The notes under the pieces: generated by a model
Databases searched by the model: none
What the model saw: the letters and a program-made list of their open reading frames with translations, nothing else
What the model was told of the DNA's origin: nothing
Source of the DNA: Kangiellaceae bacterium
GTDB lineage: Bacteria; Pseudomonadota; Gammaproteobacteria; Enterobacterales; Kangiellaceae
Reading direction: 5' to 3'
DNA length: 48,425 bases
Assembly: GCA_019090895.1 (NCBI GenBank)
Contig: JAHRVB010000162.1
Coordinates: 1-48,425, forward strand
Made by a program: the position numbers and the translations under genes
Part shown: one piece after another, positions 1 to 7,887 of the stretch
Position numbering within the stretch: position 1 is the stretch's first letter
How the letters are laid out: each line of letters starts with the position of its first letter

Positions 1-13
1 AATCGGGCTTTTT
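1..13 (-). terminator. Possible first arm of a tRNA-operon terminator (cut by window edge)
   Basis: Read on the minus strand, the bases after the tRNA-Glu CCA are A-rich followed by GCCCGATT, the usual first arm of an AAAAAGCCCGATT/AATCGGGCTTTTT terminator. The second arm would lie outside the window, so this is inference from half a hairpin. Confidence 0.3.
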
Positions 14-17
14 AATA

Positions 18-93
18 TGGCGTCCCCTAGGGGGTTCGAACCCCTGTTACCGCCGTGAAAGGGCGGTGTCCTAGGCCTCTAGACGAAGGGGAC
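18..93 (-). tRNA. tRNA-Glu (anticodon TTC), CCA encoded
   Basis: The minus strand folds into a complete 76-nt cloverleaf. The 7-bp acceptor stem GTCCCCT/AGGGGAC is perfect, followed by discriminator G and a genomically encoded CCA at 18-20. The anticodon stem is CCGCC/GGCGG with loop CTTTCAC, placing anticodon TTC at 57-59. The T arm is AGGGG-TTCGAAC-CCCCT. TTC reads both glutamate codons GAA and GAG and also feeds tetrapyrrole synthesis. The gene lies downstream of lolC-lolD on the same strand but has its own strong promoter, so it need not depend on read-through. Confidence 0.97.
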
Positions 94-155
94 TTAAGAC
101 TTTAACTCTAAAGAAAAGTAACCAATAGATTGGTCTCTCACCTCAAGAGCGCGCT

Positions 156-184
156 ATTCTATAGACGCACAATGGTCTTGTCAA
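156..184 (-). promoter_or_regulatory. Strong sigma-70 promoter of tRNA-Glu with GC-rich discriminator
   Basis: On the minus strand a perfect -35 TTGACA (184-179) is separated by 17 bp from -10 TAGAAT (161-156). AGCGCGCTC follows directly. A GC-rich discriminator after a near-consensus promoter is typical of stable-RNA genes under stringent (ppGpp/DksA) control. Transcription would start near 149, giving a leader of about 55 nt that contains two small hairpins (at 121-134 and about 101-114) and would be removed by tRNA processing. Confidence 0.75.
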
Positions 185-213
185 AAGCTATTTTTAGTTA
201 TTTTAGTTTTAAT

Positions 214-921
214 CTATTTATTACTTTCTTGGAGTCTTCCGTCTAGCAACTCGTACCTTTTTTGCATGGAATTTGCTAGTGCTAAATCATGGGACACGAG
301 CAAAAAACTAGTGCCCTCCTCTCTATTTAGCTCAAACATTAAATCGTTCACAGACTGAGCCGTTTTATGGTCTAGGTTCCCGGTGGGTTCATCGGCCAAA
401 ATACAGGCAGGGCGAGTCACCATTGCTCTGGCGATGGCTATCCGTTGACGTTCTCCTCCACTTAATTCTGAAGGATTATGTGTTTTTCGATCGATTAACC
501 CTACTTTTCGAATGATCGCTTCGGCGAGCTGTCTAGCCTTGCTCTCTCCTTCTCCACCGATAATTAATGGGATCATTACATTTTCGAGTGCGCTAAATTC
601 AACCAATAGATGATGGAACTGATAGACAAAACCTAATTTCTGATTACGAAGTATCCCCTGTTTCTTAATTGAAAGTTCGTGTATATTTTGACCATCGACA
701 AACACCTCACCATTGTCGGGCGAATCTAACCCACCTAACACATGAAGAAGAGTGCTTTTTCCAGAACCTGACGTTCCAACTATCGCAACCATTTCTGCTG
801 GTTCGATGCATATATCAACTCCCGTCAATACTTCTACTTCTCTTTGTCCATCCTGAAACGTTTTATGAAGGTTAGACGCTTTCAATATGCTAGTTGAATT
901 ACTACTGTTTGAATTACTCAT
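214..921 (-). CDS. lolD: LolD, ATPase of the lipoprotein-releasing ABC transporter
   Basis: This cytoplasmic ATPase powers release of outer-membrane lipoproteins from the inner membrane to the carrier LolA. The 235-aa length is normal for LolD. Visible motifs are Walker A GTSGSGKST (49-57), the Q-loop Q101, the ABC signature LSGGERQR (153-160), and Walker B ACILADE ending in the catalytic E178, followed by PTGNLD. The start is well supported: on the minus strand GGAGG lies 9 nt upstream of the ATG, inside the end of the permease gene. The two reading frames overlap by 8 nt (ATGAGTAA), implying translational coupling. The MacB/FtsE branch looks similar, but the neighbouring LolC-type permease decides the call. 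Confidence 0.93.
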   Translation of the reverse strand: MSNSNSSNSTSILKASNLHKTFQDGQREVEVLTGVDICIEPAEMVAIVGTSGSGKSTLLHVLGGLDSPDNGEVFVDGQNIHELSIKKQGILRNQKLGFVYQFHHLLVEFSALENVMIPLIIGGEGESKARQLAEAIIRKVGLIDRKTHNPSELSGGERQRIAIARAMVTRPACILADEPTGNLDHKTAQSVNDLMFELNREEGTSFLLVSHDLALANSMQKRYELLDGRLQESNK

Positions 922-2161
922 ATCGAAGAGCCTCCGCCGGTTTAGTTTTGGATGCTTTCCAAGCTGGGTATAGCGTCGCCAGGGTGCTCATAAGAAGTGC
1001 CGCAAGAGAGATATCCCATACATCTGACCATTTTAGTTCTGATGGTAGAAAACCAATAAAGTAGACATCTCCAGGCAAAACTTGGACGCCGAATAAGTTC
1101 TCAATATAAGCAACTACGGCCGCTAAATTACTCGCCAGAACGACTCCACCGATCACTCCGAAGATCGTTCCAATCACACCATTTAGACTGCCCTGAACTA
1201 CAAATATCTTCATAATAGTCGAAGGTGACGCACCTAATGTTCTTAAAATAGCGATATCTGACTGTTTATCAGTCACCACCATCACTAACGTGCTAACAAT
1301 GTTAAAAGCGGCTACCGCTATTATGAATGCTAGCAAAATAAACATCATTTTCTTTTCCATTTGCACAGCTTTAAACAAAGTACCGTGAGTATAATTCCAA
1401 TCTGAGACAAAATAGCGGTCATCGACACGCTCTCTTAAATCAAATGCTGTAAACGCAGCATTGAGCACATTGTTAGTTGTCACGCGTAAGTTAGAGACTT
1501 TGTTGCCCTTCCGCGTTAAGGCTGCTGCATCTTTGATATGAACTAGCGCCAACATTCCGTCAAGCTCGGATTTGACTTCGAATAAACCTACTACGGTAAA
1601 CCGTTTATACCTTGGTGAGATCCCCGCTGGCGATACAGTCGCGCCATCAGCGAGTAACAGTGTCACTTTGTCGTTTAAACTAATTCCGAGGCTACCAGCC
1701 ATACTTATTCCGAGAATAATCCCATATTCACCCGGTTTTAAAGAATCTAAGCTACCAGCTACCATGTAATCATCCACAATGGATACTTCTGCCTCTTTAC
1801 TTGGTATTACGCCCTGTAGGAGCCCATATTTAGTATATCCACGGTGTCTGAACATTGCTTGTGCATCGATGAACGGCGCAGCAGCGACTACATCGGGATG
1901 CTTAAGCACTTCCTGTTCTAGACTTTGCCAGTCATCAATGCCATCGCCTCGGTCTCCAACGACAATATGAGGCACCATACCGAGAATTCTCTCCCGCAAT
2001 TCAGCCTCAAATCCATTCATGACCGACATAACGGTTATCAAAACGATAATGCCCAACGCGATTCCGAGCATGCTTACCAAGGATATAAAGGAAATAAAGT
2101 GATTCTCCTTCTTTGCCCTCGTGTAACGTAGACCGATCATTAGTGGAATTGATTTCTTCAT
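914..2161 (-). CDS. lolC: LolC/LolE-family lipoprotein-releasing permease (possibly LolF-type)
   Basis: Inner-membrane permease that extracts acylated outer-membrane lipoproteins with LolD. From the chosen ATG (2161) it has 415 aa: a first TM helix around SFISLVSMLGIALGIIVL, a large periplasmic domain, and three C-terminal TM helices, ending in the family signature PAEALRYE. The stretch SPAGISPRYKRFTVVG matches the region of E. coli LolC that contains the LolA-binding Hook. The start at 2161 is preferred over an in-frame ATG at 2179 because AGAGGA, a good Shine-Dalgarno, lies between them. E. coli has lolC-lolD-lolE; here only one permease is present and lolD is followed by a tRNA, so a homodimeric LolF-type transporter is possible unless lolE lies elsewhere. 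Confidence 0.88.
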   Translation of the reverse strand: MKKSIPLMIGLRYTRAKKENHFISFISLVSMLGIALGIIVLITVMSVMNGFEAELRERILGMVPHIVVGDRGDGIDDWQSLEQEVLKHPDVVAAAPFIDAQAMFRHRGYTKYGLLQGVIPSKEAEVSIVDDYMVAGSLDSLKPGEYGIILGISMAGSLGISLNDKVTLLLADGATVSPAGISPRYKRFTVVGLFEVKSELDGMLALVHIKDAAALTRKGNKVSNLRVTTNNVLNAAFTAFDLRERVDDRYFVSDWNYTHGTLFKAVQMEKKMMFILLAFIIAVAAFNIVSTLVMVVTDKQSDIAILRTLGASPSTIMKIFVVQGSLNGVIGTIFGVIGGVVLASNLAAVVAYIENLFGVQVLPGDVYFIGFLPSELKWSDVWDISLAALLMSTLATLYPAWKASKTKPAEALRYE

Positions 2162-2226
2162 AGAATTTCCTCTAAACACACTTTATGTGCCCAAACTATT
2201 GTTATCTCTAGAAATTTAAACGATGG

Positions 2227-2235
2227 ATTCTACCA
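2227..2235 (-). promoter_or_regulatory. Candidate extended -10 promoter of lolC-lolD
   Basis: The minus strand reads TGGTAGAAT, an extended -10 (TGnTAGAAT). The hexamer 17 bp further upstream, TTTCTT, is a poor -35, as is common for extended -10 promoters. The start point would be about 60 nt before the lolC ATG. Confidence 0.35.
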
Positions 2236-2344
2236 ACTTGATGGATTGTAAGAAACGCTTTTATCGATTAGAGCAACCAAATTCACAATTGTTGTTAAAA
2301 GATTTGACTGCCGACGTAATAGTACCTTTAAATGTCTAATTCTA

Positions 2345-2353
2345 TGCTATAAA
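2345..2353 (+). promoter_or_regulatory. Candidate extended -10 promoter of the PilZ gene
   Basis: TGCTATAAA fits an extended -10 about 30 nt before the GTG start at 2385. A weaker alternative is TTGACT (2304-2309) with TTTAAA (2327-2332) 17 bp downstream. Neither is decisive. Confidence 0.35.
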
Positions 2354-2384
2354 TATTAAAGACTTTACATAAAAGGTACACTGA

Positions 2385-2978
2385 GTGGATTTACCTGACG
2401 AAAAAACTTCAGACGAACGAAGACAATATTTTAGAATCAAGAACTCGTTGTTTATGAGCTACGAATTATATGACGATGGAACGGATGAGTTAGAACAAGC
2501 ACCTAAAGAAATTGATGCTAAATCCCTTCGCTCCATGCATTTGCTCAAAGAACTAAACTCGATTCTCGAAGAGAACGAAAACTATAGTAAGAAATTACCA
2601 TCTCTCGACTCAAAGACTAAAAACTATCTCGAAAGTTTGGATACTAAAATTATTGAAATCACCAAGTACTTAGTCAAGACACTTGGGGTTGAATATAGCG
2701 AGCTTCTAGAAGTTGACCTCAGTGGTGGTGGCATAAGGTTCCGATCTGAGAAATCCGAACCGATTGACCAGAAACTAAAACTTGATTTGGTTCTAGTTCC
2801 AGAATATTACAATTTGACCGCTTATGGGACTGTTGTCGATTGCAGAAAACTAGAACACGCAGAAGAATTTGAGCTAGCTATATCATTTACCGATATACAA
2901 GAAGCAGACAGAGATGCAGTTATTCGTCATGTATTTAAACGTCAATCTAAACAACTTCGCTTAGACAAACAAGCATAA
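2385..2978 (+). CDS. PilZ domain protein with a long inserted helical segment
   Basis: PilZ domains bind cyclic di-GMP through an RxxxR motif and a DxSxxG motif. Both are visible: RRQYFR at 12-17 and DLSGGG at 111-116. Normally they are a few tens of residues apart; here about 94 residues separate them, and much of that spacer (about 45-100) is charged and helix-like, suggesting a coiled-coil insertion inside the domain as in tetramer-forming PilZ proteins. No signal peptide or TM helix is visible, so it is probably a cytoplasmic c-di-GMP receptor. The start is GTG with AAGG 8-9 nt upstream. The gene is divergent from lolCD, an arrangement I recall from Pseudomonas. The target is unknown. Confidence 0.82.
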   Translation: MDLPDEKTSDERRQYFRIKNSLFMSYELYDDGTDELEQAPKEIDAKSLRSMHLLKELNSILEENENYSKKLPSLDSKTKNYLESLDTKIIEITKYLVKTLGVEYSELLEVDLSGGGIRFRSEKSEPIDQKLKLDLVLVPEYYNLTAYGTVVDCRKLEHAEEFELAISFTDIQEADRDAVIRHVFKRQSKQLRLDKQA

Positions 2979-2984
2979 CTATAA

Positions 2985-3022
2985 AAATAACATTTAATAT
3001 CAATAGGATACCAATGTTATTT
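2985..3022. repeat. 10-bp inverted repeat between the PilZ gene and the small exported gene
   Basis: AAATAACATT (2985-2994) and its exact reverse complement AATGTTATTT (3013-3022) are separated by 18 nt just upstream of the next gene's likely promoter region (TATACT at 3042-3047). No U-run follows, so an operator or mRNA structure is more likely than an intrinsic terminator. Confidence 0.45.
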
Positions 3023-3071
3023 AAAGTGATATATACTCAAATATACTGGCCCAAATATCAGGAGTAATACA

Positions 3072-3383
3072 ATGAAATACCGAGCAAGCAAATTTAAAAT
3101 AACGACTAAATCACTCGTTATCTCGAGCATACTAGCTACCTTTCCCTTTGGAGCGATAACGGTTGCCGAAACACTACCAATGCCGATATCACAACAGGGT
3201 AGTCATAATGTAGAGACGCCTCGGAATGGTCTGGATAAGGCGAGCGTAGAATCTATGTATGGAGAGCCTGTTCAAAGGATTTCTTCGGTCGGAGCTCCCC
3301 CAATTAGTAAATGGGTATATCAAGAATATACAGTTTACTTTGAATACGATTTGGTTTTACATTCAGTTATTCATAAGAACTAA
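3072..3383 (+). CDS. Small exported protein with a BamE/SmpA-like C-terminal pattern, function unknown
   Basis: A 103-aa protein. The N-terminus is basic (MKYRASKFKITTK) followed by a hydrophobic stretch ending near ITVAE, consistent with a signal peptide cleaved around residue 32. No lipobox cysteine is present, so the mature form of about 70 aa should be soluble in the periplasm. The mature part has the pattern SVESMYGEP...W.Y....VYFEYD.VLHSVIH. The MYGEP turn followed by a WxY strand and a final VYFEYD strand resembles small BamE/SmpA-like proteins and a family of short exported pseudomonad proteins, some labelled phosphodiesterase without good reason. AGGAG lies 6 nt before the ATG. A bidirectional terminator follows. 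Confidence 0.7.
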   Translation: MKYRASKFKITTKSLVISSILATFPFGAITVAETLPMPISQQGSHNVETPRNGLDKASVESMYGEPVQRISSVGAPPISKWVYQEYTVYFEYDLVLHSVIHKN

Positions 3384-3410
3384 AGATAAGAATCGTATAA
3401 GTGCAGGCAT

Positions 3411-3439
3411 AAAAAAAGGAGCGTATCGCTCCTTTTTTT
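3411..3439. terminator. Bidirectional terminator between the exported-protein gene and htpG
   Basis: A perfect 13-bp stem, AAAAAAAGGAGCG (3411-3423) with CGCTCCTTTTTTT (3427-3439), closed by loop TAT. A U-run is produced in either direction, serving both convergent genes. Confidence 0.92.
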
Positions 3440-3451
3440 GCATCTCAATTG

Positions 3452-5371
3452 CTATTTCAACAACAAACGATTAAGTCGCTTAGTAAACGCTGAAGGGTCG
3501 TCAAGTTGACCGCTATCAGATAACACTGCTTGATCAAATAACAATTCTACCCAGTCACTAAAGTCTTCATCAGACAAATCTTTAGTTAATTGCTTCACAA
3601 GCGGGTGATCTACGTTGATTTCGAATACAGGTTTCATTTCAGGTGCTGGCTGCCCTGCCGCCTTCATCATTCTCGCCATTTGAAGACTCATTCCACCATC
3701 GTTAGAAACAACACACGCTGGAGACTCCTCTAACCTGCCAGATACCTTAACATCTTCTACTTTGTCAGTAAGCAGTGTTTTAATTCTAGCGATTAAATCG
3801 GAATTAACTTCGGTGGCTTTCTCTACAGCCTGCTTATCTTCTTCAGATTCCAAACCGCCTAAATCTAAGTCTCCTTGAGTAATCGCCTGAAGTTTCTTAT
3901 CTCCAAACTCAGACAAGTGACCCAACGCCCATTCGTCAACTCGGTCACTAAGTAATAATACTTCAATTCCTTTTTTCTTATAAACTTCTAAGTGAGGACT
4001 ATTCTTAGCCGTAGCATAGTTGTCAGCAACGAGGAAATAGATTTTATCTTGTTCTGGCTTCATCCTAGAAATGTAATCAGAAAGGGATACATTTTGAGAC
4101 GCATCTTCGTTATTACTCGAAGCAAATCGAAGCAACCCTGCGACTTTTTCTTTATTGGCAAAATCTTCCGCTAATCCTTCCTTAAGTACTGAACCAAATT
4201 CATCCCAAAAAGACTGATATGCCTCTTTGTCATTCTTCGCCAGTTTCTCTAACATGCCCAAAACACGCTTAACACAAGCGTTACGTAAGCTTTGCGTAGC
4301 GCTTTTATCTTGCAGAATCTCTCTCGAAACGTTAAGTGGCAAATCATTCGAATCGAGTACTCCGCGTACCATTCTAAGATAAACAGGTAAGAATTGTTCA
4401 GCATCGTCCATAATAAAAACCCGCTGAACGTAGAGCTTAACACCCCGTGGTTTGTCTCTATTCCACAAATCCATCGGTGCTTTTTTCGGCAAAAACAGAA
4501 GACTCGTGTATTCCAGCTTGCCTTCGACTTTATTATGCGCCCAGCTAAGAGGCTCATTAAAGTCGTGAGAAATATGTTTATAAAACTCTTTATACTCTTC
4601 CTCGCTAACATCGGATTTTGCGCGGGTCCACAGGGCTGTCGCTTTATTGATTACTTCAAACTCTGGAACAACTACTTCATCTTCTTCTGCCTTTTCTTCT
4701 TCACCCGGCATTGCAGGAGCTTCCATTTTTTCCATTTCAACAGGCAAAGAAACATGGTCAGAGTACTTACTAATGATCGATCTAATACGCCAAGGCTCTA
4801 GAAACTCTTTCTCGTCATCTTTTAATGTCATGATAATTTCAGTGCCGCGCTCGGATTTGTCAATTGCTTCTATACTAAACTCGCCATCTCCTTTGGAAAT
4901 CCAACTGACTCCGTCCGTAGCACTATCACCGGCTCGACGAGTTCTTACTTCAACCTCATCTGCAACAATAAATGATGAATAAAACCCAACACCAAATTGA
5001 CCAATCAAATTACTATCCGCTTTTTGCTCTTTAGACATCTGTTCGATGAATTCAGAAGTTCCTGAACGCGCTATTGTGCCCAAGTTTTGCATGACTTCTT
5101 CCTTATTCATGCCAATACCATTGTCGCTGATTGTTAATGTTCCGGCTTCTTTATCAGCAGTAATTCTGATTTTAAGTTCACTATCATTTTCGTAGTAGTT
5201 GTTATTGGATAAAGCTTCAAATCTCAATTTGTCCGCAGCATCTGCCGCATTTGAAACCAATTCTCGAACAAAAATTTCCTTATTACTGTACAAAGAGTGA
5301 ACCATCAAATTTAGAAGTTGTTTAACTTCTGTCTGAAAACTGTGAGTCTCTTTACTAGCGACATCGGTCAT
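3452..5371 (-). CDS. htpG: HtpG, bacterial Hsp90 chaperone
   Basis: Cytosolic ATP-dependent chaperone. The 639-aa length is close to E. coli HtpG (624). The N-terminal GHKL ATPase is clear: [20 protein letters not shown] near 31-50 carries the magnesium-binding Glu/Asn helix, then DNGIGM and [11 protein letters not shown]. The middle domain includes [20 protein letters not shown] and the conserved catalytic-loop stretch [12 protein letters not shown]; a C-terminal dimerisation domain follows. An acidic, Glu-rich linker (about residues 216-238) joins N and middle domains, longer than in many HtpG proteins. GGAG lies 9 nt before the ATG. A sigma-32-like promoter upstream suggests heat-shock control. 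Confidence 0.98.
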   Translation of the reverse strand: MTDVASKETHSFQTEVKQLLNLMVHSLYSNKEIFVRELVSNAADAADKLRFEALSNNNYYENDSELKIRITADKEAGTLTISDNGIGMNKEEVMQNLGTIARSGTSEFIEQMSKEQKADSNLIGQFGVGFYSSFIVADEVEVRTRRAGDSATDGVSWISKGDGEFSIEAIDKSERGTEIIMTLKDDEKEFLEPWRIRSIISKYSDHVSLPVEMEKMEAPAMPGEEEKAEEDEVVVPEFEVINKATALWTRAKSDVSEEEYKEFYKHISHDFNEPLSWAHNKVEGKLEYTSLLFLPKKAPMDLWNRDKPRGVKLYVQRVFIMDDAEQFLPVYLRMVRGVLDSNDLPLNVSREILQDKSATQSLRNACVKRVLGMLEKLAKNDKEAYQSFWDEFGSVLKEGLAEDFANKEKVAGLLRFASSNNEDASQNVSLSDYISRMKPEQDKIYFLVADNYATAKNSPHLEVYKKKGIEVLLLSDRVDEWALGHLSEFGDKKLQAITQGDLDLGGLESEEDKQAVEKATEVNSDLIARIKTLLTDKVEDVKVSGRLEESPACVVSNDGGMSLQMARMMKAAGQPAPEMKPVFEINVDHPLVKQLTKDLSDEDFSDWVELLFDQAVLSDSGQLDDPSAFTKRLNRLLLK

Positions 5372-5472
5372 TTGGCCGGTCTCCTATTTTCTCTAATTGA
5401 ATTTACGAAGCAGGTTATATCGGTGTTTCATTTGTTTCACACCAATCATATGCCTAATTTATGATGGTAATG

Positions 5473-5502
5473 ATAGTTGGGACCACCCACTGCGAATTCA
5501 AG
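5473..5502 (-). promoter_or_regulatory. Sigma-32 (heat-shock)-like promoter of htpG
   Basis: On the minus strand CTTGAAT (5502-5496) is followed after 14 nt by CCCAACTAT (5481-5473). The RpoH consensus is CTTGAAA, 11-16 nt, CCCATnT, so both halves match well. The predicted start is about 95 nt before the htpG ATG. htpG belongs to the RpoH regulon in E. coli, which supports the reading. Confidence 0.6.
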
Positions 5503-5555
5503 CTCTATATCAAATAAATCTTTCTATGTTTCATCATGTTAAGTATAAAATACCT

Positions 5556-5561
5556 TATAAT
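5556..5561 (+). promoter_or_regulatory. -10 element of the pyk promoter
   Basis: A perfect TATAAT lies 55 nt upstream of the GTG start at 5617. The region 16-18 bp upstream has no good -35 match, so activation by another factor or an alternative upstream element is possible. Confidence 0.4.
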
Positions 5562-5616
5562 CAGCAATTCAAATAGCCAATTCACTACTACCAAACAACA
5601 ACAATGGAGTAACTCT

Positions 5617-7062
5617 GTGTTACGTAGAACAAAAATAGTAACCACACTTGGACCAGCTACAAATGATAAGCAATCGCTAGAAGCACTCATTAAGGCAGGC
5701 GCTAATGTTGTTCGAATGAATTTCTCACATGGCAGTGCGGAGGATCACATTGAAAGGGCCAAGTTAGTAAGAAGTGTTGCTAAAGAATTGGGTGCCAATG
5801 TTGCTATACTCGGCGATTTACAAGGACCCAAGATACGCATAGCTCGATTCAAAGAAGGTAAGGTCAAACTCCAAGCAGGAGCCCAATTCTTGCTCGATGC
5901 TGATCTCGACATAAATGAAGGCGATGAAAGCAAAGTTGGTATTGACTACAAAGAACTACCTAAAGACTGCCAAGTCGGCGACATTTTATTGCTGGACGAT
6001 GGCCGACTCGAATTAGAAATAACAGGAATTGAAGGCCAACAAATCCAAACCGAAGTCATCATTGGCGGCGCTTTGTCCAACAACAAGGGAATTAACCGAA
6101 AAGGCGGTGGACTTTCGGCACCAGCGCTAACAGAAAAAGACATACAAGATATAAAGACCGCGGCACTAATGGAAGTAGACTATCTGGCTGTTTCATTTCC
6201 TCGCTCAGCAGATGATATTAAGCTCGCTCAAAAATTGGCGATAGAAGCCGGATGTCATTGTGGAATGGTCGCAAAAATAGAAAGAGCAGAAACAGTGGCT
6301 GACGACAAAATACTCGACGATATCATCATCGCTTCATCCGCAGTAATGGTCGCTCGTGGTGACCTTGGAGTTGAGATAGGCGATGCGGAATTAGTTGGCG
6401 TACAAAAGAAGATTATCCAACGTGCTCGTTCACTCGACCGAGCAGTTATCACCGCAACCCAGATGATGGAATCTATGATCGAAAATGCGATCCCAACTCG
6501 AGCGGAAGTGTTCGACGTTGCGAACGCTGTTTTAGACGGTTCTGACGCTGTGATGCTATCTGGTGAAACCGCAATGGGTAAGCACCCTGTTAAAGTGGTT
6601 GAAGCGGTATCTCGAGTCTGTATCGGTGCTGAAAAAGAAAAAACCAACAAGATTTCAGGACATCGAGTCGAATTGCAATGGGATCACGTTGACGAAGCTA
6701 TTGCGATGGCAAGTATGTTTGTTGCAAACCATTTAGACGGCATTAAAGGCATTGCCTGCCTAACAGAATCAGGGTCGACTCCTCTAATTATGTCACGAAT
6801 TAGAAGTGGCATTCCAATAATCGCGCTCACACGATTAGAGACCACTAAACGAAAAATGGCCCTTTATCGAGGCGTAGAAGCCATTAGCTTCGACCCTACT
6901 GTTTTAGAAAGAAAGGATGTAAACCGACTTGCAATTGAAAAAGTTAGGGATGAACTTTCGCTAAAAGACGGTGATCTTGTTTTACTAACCAAAGGTGATC
7001 ATATGGGCAAACTTGGTGGTACTAACGCATTAAAAATATTAAAAGTTGGCGAGATTGTTTAG
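5617..7062 (+). CDS. pyk: Pyruvate kinase (PykA type)
   Basis: Converts phosphoenolpyruvate and ADP to pyruvate and ATP at the end of glycolysis. I start it at GTG 5617, with GGAG at 5606-5609, which gives 481 aa beginning (M)[16 protein letters not shown], matching E. coli PykA (480 aa). The longer in-frame reading from 5536 adds 27 unrelated residues and covers the promoter. Visible are VVRMNFSHG, the [11 protein letters not shown] substrate loop, [22 protein letters not shown], and [10 protein letters not shown], the classic pyruvate-kinase signature near the catalytic centre. Close similarity to PykA rather than PykF suggests activation by AMP/sugar phosphates instead of fructose 1,6-bisphosphate. 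It stands alone, divergent from htpG. Confidence 0.96.
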   Translation: MLRRTKIVTTLGPATNDKQSLEALIKAGANVVRMNFSHGSAEDHIERAKLVRSVAKELGANVAILGDLQGPKIRIARFKEGKVKLQAGAQFLLDADLDINEGDESKVGIDYKELPKDCQVGDILLLDDGRLELEITGIEGQQIQTEVIIGGALSNNKGINRKGGGLSAPALTEKDIQDIKTAALMEVDYLAVSFPRSADDIKLAQKLAIEAGCHCGMVAKIERAETVADDKILDDIIIASSAVMVARGDLGVEIGDAELVGVQKKIIQRARSLDRAVITATQMMESMIENAIPTRAEVFDVANAVLDGSDAVMLSGETAMGKHPVKVVEAVSRVCIGAEKEKTNKISGHRVELQWDHVDEAIAMASMFVANHLDGIKGIACLTESGSTPLIMSRIRSGIPIIALTRLETTKRKMALYRGVEAISFDPTVLERKDVNRLAIEKVRDELSLKDGDLVLLTKGDHMGKLGGTNALKILKVGEIV

Positions 7063-7105
7063 CACTTAGAATTCAACAAAAACATCTCCCCTTATCAGAC
7101 TAGCC

Positions 7106-7121
7106 TTTTAATTGATTAAAA
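7106..7121. repeat. Palindrome in the pyk-gcvR spacer
   Basis: TTTTAAT-TG-ATTAAAA is a perfect 7-bp dyad around a 2-nt centre. It sits inside a larger inverted repeat, GCCTTTTA (7103-7110) and TAAAAGGC (7150-7157). It is 44 nt after the pyk stop and could be either a protein-binding site or part of a weak terminator structure. Confidence 0.4.
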
Positions 7122-7179
7122 AACACTCCACGAGTTAAAACTAATTAACTAAAAGGCAGCTTATCTTAGTCATTCTCTA

Positions 7180-7209
7180 TTTACCCAAGCTGCAAAAAGC
7201 ACTTATACT
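7180..7209 (+). promoter_or_regulatory. Candidate sigma-70 promoter of gcvR-bcp
   Basis: TTTACC (7180-7185), an 18-bp spacer and TATACT (7204-7209) precede gcvR by about 58 nt. Confidence 0.4.
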
Positions 7210-7267
7210 GAGTACTCGAAACATTGTAGGCACTATGGCTCTCTAATTAGGAATCTAGACGTATTCG

Positions 7268-7798
7268 ATGCAGAACCTTGTAGTTATCTCAGCGATCGCT
7301 CCCAATCGGACTGGAATCGCAAACGAAATCACCGATTTGGTCACTTACTGTGGCTGTAATATACTAGAAAGCAAAATGAAGACCATGGGCAATACCTTTA
7401 GCCTTGTTTTAATGGCGTCTGGCGAATGGAATTCGTTAGCGAAACTAGAACATGTTCTACCAACTAAAGCTCACTCTATGGGCATGACCACGATGTTACA
7501 ACGTACCGATCCAATGCCGCTTCGAGACGAACGACTTCCCTATCGAGTCAAATTCTTTGCTTCCGATAATCAGGGGATTGCTAACACTATCACCACATTT
7601 TTCGCACAAGAAAATGTTAATATCGAACAATTAAGCTGCGATACGTTCGCTTCAAAACAAACAGGCTCGCCGATTGCGGAGATTAAGTTAACCGTAAGCG
7701 TTCCAATAAGTACCGCCATCGCCCAACTTAGAGAATCTTTCGTATTGTTTTGTGAAAAACATAATTTGGACGCTTCATTTGAGCCCATTACTCAATAG
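7268..7798 (+). CDS. gcvR: GcvR-like protein with two ACT domains
   Basis: In E. coli GcvR binds glycine and represses the glycine-cleavage operon by interacting with the activator GcvA. This 176-aa protein has two ACT-type halves: VVISAIAPNRTGIANEITDL near the N-terminus and YRVKFFASDNQGIANTITTF near 95-115, each with the small-residue turn where ACT domains bind amino acids. No DNA-binding motif is visible, as expected. gcvR directly upstream of bcp is a conserved gammaproteobacterial order, which strengthens the assignment. The only Shine-Dalgarno-like bases are about 15 nt from the ATG, so initiation may be weak. No gcvA or gcv genes are in the window, so the regulatory target is inferred. 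Confidence 0.85.
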   Translation: MQNLVVISAIAPNRTGIANEITDLVTYCGCNILESKMKTMGNTFSLVLMASGEWNSLAKLEHVLPTKAHSMGMTTMLQRTDPMPLRDERLPYRVKFFASDNQGIANTITTFFAQENVNIEQLSCDTFASKQTGSPIAEIKLTVSVPISTAIAQLRESFVLFCEKHNLDASFEPITQ

Positions 7799-7802
7799 TA
7801 GT

Positions 7803-7854
7803 CGTTTTGTTATAAACTAATCTGATCATCAATCAGATTTAATCTTATAAAACG
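7803..7854 (+). other. Intercistronic hairpin between gcvR and bcp
   Basis: AATCTGAT (7819-7826) pairs perfectly with ATCAGATT (7832-7839) around loop CATCA, with outer CGTTTT (7803-7808) and AAAACG (7849-7854). No U-run follows, so it looks like an mRNA stability or processing element rather than a terminator. Confidence 0.5.
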
Positions 7855-7887
7855 ATAATCCCACAAAACAAAGTAAGGTAATTTAAA

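Noticed and set aside
4249..4801. Overlapping ORFs on both strands inside htpG (120 and 135 aa)
   Set aside because: They are out-of-frame shadows of a full-length, strongly conserved chaperone, with compositions like its complement and no ribosome sites.
5536..5616. 27 extra N-terminal residues for pyruvate kinase
   Set aside because: They would cover the TATAAT, have no match in the family, and GTG 5617 has a well-placed GGAG and gives the exact PykA N-terminus.
6255..6650. 131-aa minus-strand ORF in pyk
   Set aside because: Shadow of the conserved pyk frame, Ser/Ile-rich antisense composition, no start signals.
7063..7267. Glycine riboswitch before gcvR
   Set aside because: The gap has AT-rich dyads but none of the conserved glycine aptamer core, and gcvR is not a usual target.
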